From assembly GCA_937927435.1 (NCBI GenBank), contig CALBDW010000056.1, positions 1-11,951 of the forward strand: 11,951 bases of DNA, in the 5' to 3' direction. Below are positions 7,180-11,951 of this stretch, piece after piece (within the stretch, counting starts at the first letter, position 1; each line of letters starts with the position of its first letter). The stretch comes from an uncultured Bdellovibrionales bacterium. GTDB taxonomy: Bacteria; Bdellovibrionota; Bdellovibrionia; Bdellovibrionales; JAMPXM01. The notes beneath the pieces are model-generated. The model was not told the origin of the DNA and ran no database searches. It saw only the letters and a list, made by a program, of their open reading frames with translations. The position numbers and the translations under genes are program-made.

Positions 7180-10134
7180 ATGGCGAAGTACATCGAGCTT
7201 TGGGGCGTTAAGCAGAACAATCTTAAAAACATCGACATTTGCGTTCCGCTGGGATCTTTCACGGTCATCTGTGGTCCGAGCGGATCAGGAAAAAGTTCTT
7301 TGGCTTTCGAAACTTTGTATGCCGAAGGCCAGCGCCGCTACATCGAATCACTTTCCAACTACGCCCGACAGTTTCTCGGCAAAGCGCCGAAACCCGATAT
7401 CGAGGGCGTACGCAACATTCCCCCGGCGATCGCAATTGAACAGAAAAACACCGTCAAAACCAGCCGCTCAACGGTCGGCACGACGACGGAAGTCGTCGAC
7501 TATCTTCGCCTTCTCTTCGAAAAAATCGGAACGACCCACTGCCCGACATACGGTTTTAAAATCGAACGCGAATCCGTCACCGATGCGACGGCCAAAACGC
7601 TTGGGCTATTCGAAGGAGCTCGCGGCTACGTGCTGGCGCCCGTATACAAGTCAAAACGGGCAGCCACTGGAGCGAAGCTGCATCAGCTTCTTGTGAAAGA
7701 CGGATACCTGCGGATTTACGTTCCTTCGGGCGCACAATTTGAAACGCAAGGTGCAGCCAAAACGACGCGCAAAAAGGCGACGCGCACAAAAAAGAAAGCA
7801 TCTCTCGAAGAAGACAGCGTGGCCACCGGAGGAGGAACTCCGTCTTGTCGGGAACCGCAAGCCGGCCGCGAACTCGGACGAATCATCGACATTAAGCCCG
7901 GCGCCGCCGCAGCGAAGGAAATCCCCGACGATGACTTCTACATTGTCATCGACCGCATGGCTTTCAACCGCGAAGACGAAGGGCGGCTTGCAGATTCGCT
8001 CGGACAAGCTTACGCCGCCTCCCTAAAATTCAATGGCGGAATCGCCGGAGGGCGCGCGACCGTCGTCACGACCGAAGGGAAGGAACTCAACTTCAGCGAA
8101 GAGAACTCGTGCGCAGTCTGCGGTTTTGTTTTTCCGCCCATCACGGCACAGCTTTTTTCGTTCAATAACCCTGTCGGCGCCTGCCCGACTTGCAACGGTT
8201 TCGGCAACACACTCGCGCTCGATGAAGCGAAGGTCGTACCGAATCCCAATCTCTCCATCGCCGAAGGAGCGCTGCATCCCTTCACGATGCCGAGCGCGGC
8301 GAGCGACCGGCGCCTTTTGTTGAGCTATTGCAAAAAAACGGGAATCGACATCAACATCCCGTGGAAACTTCTTCCGGAAAACGACCGCAAGCGCTTATGG
8401 AACGGCGACGCGAACTTTTACGGCGTCGTCGGCCTGTTCGACTATCTCGAAACCAAGAAATACAAAATGCACGTCCGGGTTTTCCTTTCCCGTTACAAAA
8501 GCCCGAAAACGTGCCCGGCTTGCAAAGGCTCTCGCCTGAAACCTGAGAGCGCCTATGTGAAAGTGGGCGGCTATTCGATAGGCGAACTTTCGTCAATGAC
8601 GATCGGCGAGCTCGATCAGGTCATGACGAAACTCGAGCTCACACCGGCCCAAGAAGAGGTCGCGGGCGAGATCTTGCTGCAAATCCGTTCGCGCCTTCGT
8701 TTCCTTTGCGACGTCGGTGTCGATTATCTCACGCTCGACCGGCCGACCCGCACCCTCTCGGGAGGAGAGTTTCAACGCTTAAATCTCGCGAAACAGCTCG
8801 GCATGGGGTTATCGCAAACGCTCTATGTTCTCGACGAGCCCACCGTCGGGCTGCATCCACGCGACAACGACCGCCTGATCGGCATTCTCAAGCAGCTCAA
8901 CCAACTGGGGAACACGCTCGTTGTGGTCGAGCACGACCATGACGTAATCGCCAGCAGCACGAATATCATCGAGCTAGGTCCCGGATCGGGCCATCTCGGC
9001 GGCGAAATCGTTTACTCCGGACCGACATCCGAGTTCTACAACGCGAAAAATTCGAATACGGCCGTCTACTTAAAGGACGCGAACGTCATCTCTCGACCAG
9101 TGATGCAGCAGCGGCCGGTCGAGATCGATTCTTACCGCTACGCCATCGAAATCAAAGGTGCTCGGGGGCACAATCTCAAGAATATCGACGTCAAATTCCC
9201 GCTCAACCGCCTGGTCACCGTCACCGGCGTGAGCGGTTCCGGAAAATCGTCCCTTGTCAGCCAAACGCTGTATCCCGCGGTCGCGCAGGCGCTGAAGGTC
9301 GAATATCTTCAGGGCCTACCATACGACGAATTCCATGGACTCGAGCATATTCATAACGTGCTGTTCATCGACCAAAGCCCTATCGGCAAATCGGCGCGAA
9401 GCAACCCGGTTACGTACTTGAAAGTCTACGACTCAATCCGGGCGATTTTTGCTTCGACCCCCGAAGCGAAGGTGCGCGGCTACAACGCTGGAACATTCAG
9501 CCTAAACGTCGACGGCGGGCGTTGCCCCGTGTGCAAGGGTCTGGGGTTTGAAATCATCGACATGATGTTTATGGACGACGTCAAACTCACTTGCGACGCT
9601 TGCGACGGAAAGAAGTTCCGCGACGAAGTCCTCGAAGTGACCTACAAAGGGAAGAACATCAATGACGTCCTGAACATGACCGTCGCTGAAGCGATGGACT
9701 TCTTCGTCGCGTATCCGCACATCCGCAGGCCGCTGGCGTTCCTCAAAGAAGTGGGGCTTGACTACATCCGCCTCGGCCAAAGCGCCGCCACCCTGAGCGG
9801 CGGTGAAAGCCAGAGGCTGAAAATCGCGCGAGAATTCATTTCAACGGGCCAGCGGGCGACGCTTTACATTCTTGACGAACCGACGACCGGGCTTCACTTC
9901 CGCGAAGTCGAAATGCTGATCAGCGTCTTATCGAAACTTGTCGACGCCGGCGGCAGCGTCATCCTGATCGAACACAATCTCGACGTGATCCGCTGTTCGG
10001 ACTACGTCATCGACCTAGGCCCGGAAGCTGGGGCGCGCGGCGGTGAAATCGTCGCTCAAGGCACTCCAGCTGAAATCATGCGCAATCCGCGCAGCCTCAC
10101 GGGACGCTATTTAAAGGCGTACGTGACCGGATAG
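7180..10134 (+). CDS. uvrA: Excinuclease ABC subunit A (UvrA family ATPase), divergent form
   Basis: UvrA dimers find bulky DNA lesions and load UvrB at the start of nucleotide excision repair. The start ATG at 7180 gives MAKYIELWGVKQNNLKNI, aligning with the usual UvrA N-terminus; a TTG at 7156 would add 8 residues without support. The product has 984 residues (E. coli 940). ABC module I: Walker A GPSGSGKSS (Lys38), signature LSGGEFQ (526-532), Walker B LYVLDEP (548-554). Module II: GVSGSGKSS (Lys689), LSGGESQ (872-878), LYILDEP (895-901). Zinc modules: CxxC pairs at 311/314 with 335/338, and at 782/785 with 805/808, plus a single CPAC near 445. Differences from canonical UvrA: GEFQR in place of GEAQR in signature I, HCPTYG lacking the second Cys of HCPxCG, and a Lys/Arg-rich insert at about 190-235 next to the UvrB-binding region. 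It may be the sole UvrA or a paralogue. Confidence 0.94.
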   Translation: MAKYIELWGVKQNNLKNIDICVPLGSFTVICGPSGSGKSSLAFETLYAEGQRRYIESLSNYARQFLGKAPKPDIEGVRNIPPAIAIEQKNTVKTSRSTVGTTTEVVDYLRLLFEKIGTTHCPTYGFKIERESVTDATAKTLGLFEGARGYVLAPVYKSKRAATGAKLHQLLVKDGYLRIYVPSGAQFETQGAAKTTRKKATRTKKKASLEEDSVATGGGTPSCREPQAGRELGRIIDIKPGAAAAKEIPDDDFYIVIDRMAFNREDEGRLADSLGQAYAASLKFNGGIAGGRATVVTTEGKELNFSEENSCAVCGFVFPPITAQLFSFNNPVGACPTCNGFGNTLALDEAKVVPNPNLSIAEGALHPFTMPSAASDRRLLLSYCKKTGIDINIPWKLLPENDRKRLWNGDANFYGVVGLFDYLETKKYKMHVRVFLSRYKSPKTCPACKGSRLKPESAYVKVGGYSIGELSSMTIGELDQVMTKLELTPAQEEVAGEILLQIRSRLRFLCDVGVDYLTLDRPTRTLSGGEFQRLNLAKQLGMGLSQTLYVLDEPTVGLHPRDNDRLIGILKQLNQLGNTLVVVEHDHDVIASSTNIIELGPGSGHLGGEIVYSGPTSEFYNAKNSNTAVYLKDANVISRPVMQQRPVEIDSYRYAIEIKGARGHNLKNIDVKFPLNRLVTVTGVSGSGKSSLVSQTLYPAVAQALKVEYLQGLPYDEFHGLEHIHNVLFIDQSPIGKSARSNPVTYLKVYDSIRAIFASTPEAKVRGYNAGTFSLNVDGGRCPVCKGLGFEIIDMMFMDDVKLTCDACDGKKFRDEVLEVTYKGKNINDVLNMTVAEAMDFFVAYPHIRRPLAFLKEVGLDYIRLGQSAATLSGGESQRLKIAREFISTGQRATLYILDEPTTGLHFREVEMLISVLSKLVDAGGSVILIEHNLDVIRCSDYVIDLGPEAGARGGEIVAQGTPAEIMRNPRSLTGRYLKAYVTG

Positions 10135-10197
10135 CGTTCCGAAACGAGACGGCGCCGGCAACGAAATCGACCAAAAAATCTACAGCCCCCTCAAGCT

Positions 10198-10253
10198 TGT
10201 CCAAAGCTTTGACGATAAGAGTTTGGACAGTGTCAAGGGTATCAACAATACCC
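10198..10253 (+). promoter_or_regulatory. Two inverted repeats upstream of the sigma-54 activator gene
   Basis: TGTCCAAA (10198-10205) and TTTGGACA (10222-10229) form a perfect 8-bp inverted repeat with a 16-nt spacer. Directly after it, GGGTAT (10237-10242) and ATACCC (10248-10253) form a 6-bp hairpin with a CAACA loop. They sit in the 144-nt gap after uvrA, ending 25 nt before the next start codon. They could be an operator, a leader structure, or a weak terminator for uvrA. No T-run follows either, and I could not identify a clear -35/-10 or a -24/-12 (TGGCAC-N5-TTGC) promoter here. Confidence 0.4.
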
Positions 10254-10278
10254 AAAACTCCGCAGGGGGTCTTTGAAG

Positions 10279-11829
10279 ATGATCAATTGGGATGAGTTTG
10301 AACATATACACGTCATTAAAAAGCTGAAGCACATTCTCGGTTCTTGGTGGAATATTGACGTTGTTTTCACGGACGAGCGCGGACGCATGAAAGGCTATGA
10401 GCGGGGCAAAACTGTTTTGGTCAACCCCGGGTGCGCCGCTTACCTCGCTAAAGACGCCGCCTGCGACAGCCTTGCGGAACTGGTGGTGAAGGCGATCGAC
10501 GACCTCCGCCTGTCGGAAAACCGCTATGCGATCCGCAAATGGGATATGACTGGATTCGATGTCGCGATCTTCCCGATCGTAATCGACAACGACCTTATGG
10601 GCACGGTCGTCGCGATGGGCTTCTTCAAGGACCAAAGCCCGCACCGTCTGACTGAAGTTCGCGAAAGAATGGCAGCGTTCGGTTGCTCGAACGACCTCAT
10701 TGAAAGCACCATTTCGCGCATCAAGTGCCTCGATGGCGCAGACCGCGAACACTTCATCGAGCTTGTCGAACTGGTGGCGCAAGAGATCGTCACTCTGCAC
10801 GTGGAAATCACGTCGCGTGAAAACCGTATCCGCGAACTCAATAAAGAATTGGGCAGCCGCTACAAGTACGACAATATGATCGGCAAGTCGAAGCCGATGC
10901 AATCGCTCTACGCACTTCTCGATAAGATCAAGCACGCCGACTCGACGGTCCTTATCCAGGGCGAAAACGGTACCGGTAAGGAACTGATCGCAAAAGCGAT
11001 CCACTACAACTCGAACCGGAAAGACAAACCCTTCGTCATCCAAAACTGTTCGGCCTTCAACGACAACCTTCTCGAATCGGAACTCTTCGGTCACGTGAAA
11101 GGCTCGTTCACTGGCGCCAACCGCGACAAAAAGGGGCTTTTCGAAATCGCCGACAAAGGTACGTTCTTTCTCGACGAAATCGGCGATACCTCGCCGCAAA
11201 TGCAGGTTAAACTTCTGCGCGTCCTGCAAGAAGGAACGTTCATCCCCGTCGGCGGCATCGAAACGAAACGCGTGGATGTCCGAATCATCGCGGCGACCAA
11301 CCGCAACCTTAAGGAAATGGTTGAACAGGGCACGTTCCGCGAAGACCTGTATTACCGTCTGAATGTTATCAATATCCGCGTTCCGCCGTTGCGCGAGCGC
11401 AAAGAGGACATCCCGCTGCTCGCCGAATACTTCCTGCAACGTGCGGCTGAGAAAGGCGCTCCGAAGAAAATTCTGACGAAACGCGCTCTCGAAAAGCTCT
11501 ACGACTATCCGTGGCCGGGTAACGTCCGCGAACTCCAAAACGAGATGGAGCGGGTCGTGGTTCTTTCGGGAAGCGAAACAAAGATCACGGCCGACATGCT
11601 GAGCCCGAAAATCCTCGAGGTCGCCGACAAGGGCAAAATCCAAGGCGCCCGCGTACACGGCAAGTTGAAAGACGCGCTCGAGGAACTCGAACGCGAACTG
11701 ATCAAAGAAGGCTTGCGGAGAACGGGCTGGAACAAATCAAAACTCGCAAAGGAACTCGGCATCAGCCGCGCCGGCTTGATCATGAAGGTCGAAAAATACG
11801 GCCTCGACAAGCGCCGGCTCGCGAAGTAA
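10279..11829 (+). CDS. Sigma-54-type AAA+ transcriptional activator with PocR/GAF-like sensor domain
   Basis: This bacterial enhancer-binding protein would bind DNA upstream of a promoter and use ATP hydrolysis to open sigma-54 RNA polymerase complexes. The ATG at 10279 follows a GGGGG-type ribosome-binding site by 9 nt and gives 516 residues. Residues 1 to about 150 form a sensor-like domain. Its segment FDVAIFPIVIDNDLMGTVVAMG resembles PocR/GAF domains, with Cys at 52, 62, 136 and 150; there is no phospho-receiver domain. A helical linker (about 157-200) leads to the AAA+ core: Walker A GENGTGKE (228-235), GSFTGA (275-280) in place of GAFTGA, Walker B GTFFLDE (294-300), arginine-finger region FREDLYYR (353-360) and WPGNVREL (412-419). 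A Fis-type helix-turn-helix ends the protein (TGWNKSKLAKELGISRAGL). It therefore appears to be a one-component sensor. Targets are unknown. A strong terminator follows. Confidence 0.95.
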   Translation: MINWDEFEHIHVIKKLKHILGSWWNIDVVFTDERGRMKGYERGKTVLVNPGCAAYLAKDAACDSLAELVVKAIDDLRLSENRYAIRKWDMTGFDVAIFPIVIDNDLMGTVVAMGFFKDQSPHRLTEVRERMAAFGCSNDLIESTISRIKCLDGADREHFIELVELVAQEIVTLHVEITSRENRIRELNKELGSRYKYDNMIGKSKPMQSLYALLDKIKHADSTVLIQGENGTGKELIAKAIHYNSNRKDKPFVIQNCSAFNDNLLESELFGHVKGSFTGANRDKKGLFEIADKGTFFLDEIGDTSPQMQVKLLRVLQEGTFIPVGGIETKRVDVRIIAATNRNLKEMVEQGTFREDLYYRLNVINIRVPPLRERKEDIPLLAEYFLQRAAEKGAPKKILTKRALEKLYDYPWPGNVRELQNEMERVVVLSGSETKITADMLSPKILEVADKGKIQGARVHGKLKDALEELERELIKEGLRRTGWNKSKLAKELGISRAGLIMKVEKYGLDKRRLAK

Positions 11830-11839
11830 TGGCTTCTTA

Positions 11840-11851
11840 ATTATATATAAT
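11840..11851. repeat. 12-bp AT-only palindrome between stop codon and terminator
   Basis: ATTATATATAAT is a perfect palindrome, in sharp contrast to the GC-rich surroundings. It includes a consensus-like TATAAT (11846-11851) that reads the same on both strands. I see no matching -35 at 16-18 nt on the plus strand. Confidence 0.35.
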
Positions 11852-11860
11852 GTATTCAAG

Positions 11861-11886
11861 GCGGAGAGGGTCCCTCTCCGCTTTTT
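11861..11886 (+). terminator. Intrinsic terminator of the sigma-54 activator gene
   Basis: GCGGAGAGG (11861-11869) pairs perfectly with CCTCTCCGC (11873-11881) around a 3-nt loop, followed at once by five T (11882-11886). It lies 31 nt after the stop codon. The 65 bases from here to the window edge show no gene. Confidence 0.9.
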
Positions 11887-11951
11887 CGTTCCCCCTTTCG
11901 GCTCTCAGAAATAACCCGTGGTTTTGAGTAAAAAATAGGCAGCCCATCGTC

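Noticed and set aside
10138..10278. A sigma-54 (-24/-12) promoter in front of the activator gene
   Set aside because: No TGGCAC-N5-TTGC-like sequence was found; TTGGAC at 10223 lacks a good -10 partner as well.
10180..11658. 492-codon minus-strand open frame antisense to the sigma-54 activator
   Set aside because: It is long but explained by codon bias of the plus-strand gene, whose Walker A/B and helix-turn-helix motifs are unambiguous; no ribosome-binding site or domain seen.

Overview
The window looks like chromosomal DNA of a Gram-negative, mid-GC bacterium with compact gene spacing. It carries a bifunctional class A PBP of the 1A type, a 6S RNA of proteobacterial type, a UvrA and a sigma-54 activator. 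Overall style (large Cys-rich secreted coiled-coil protein, small orphan membrane protein, divergent UvrA) is reminiscent of Bdellovibrionota or delta-like lineages. That placement is an inference from style, not from a marker gene. There are no insertion sequences, CRISPR arrays, phage genes, rRNAs or tRNAs.

Left part (1-1970, minus strand): xseA, the large subunit of exodeoxyribonuclease VII, runs off the left edge. It has an unusual acidic N-terminal extension of about 119 residues. Upstream of it, on the same strand, is a 70-residue two-helix membrane protein of unknown function.

Intergenic 1971-2564: this 594-base stretch has no protein gene. It holds what I read as a complete 6S RNA (ssrS) unit on the plus strand: a -35/-10 pair with a 17-base spacer, a roughly 173-nt RNA closed by a perfect 9-bp stem, and a strong intrinsic terminator. 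A short dyad and an 11-bp direct repeat lie upstream of the promoter.

Right part (2565-11829, all plus strand): (a) a 542-residue secreted, highly charged coiled-coil protein with 12 cysteines and a Ser/Thr-rich tail, not recognised; (b) mrcA, penicillin-binding protein 1A; (c) uvrA, 44 nt behind mrcA, with its weak Shine-Dalgarno placed in a GC-rich hairpin; (d) a one-component sigma-54-type AAA+ activator with a PocR/GAF-like sensor domain, followed by a clear intrinsic terminator. mrcA and uvrA are close enough to be co-transcribed. The other plus-strand genes are separated by 140-215 nt containing hairpins or inverted repeats and may be independent units.

Most of the window is housekeeping (peptidoglycan synthesis, nucleotide excision repair, ssDNA exonuclease, 6S control of RNA polymerase). 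I see no convincing multi-gene undescribed system. The best leads are the 6S RNA unit, the Cys-rich coiled-coil secreted protein, the hairpin over the uvrA ribosome-binding site, and the lineage-specific extensions in XseA and UvrA.
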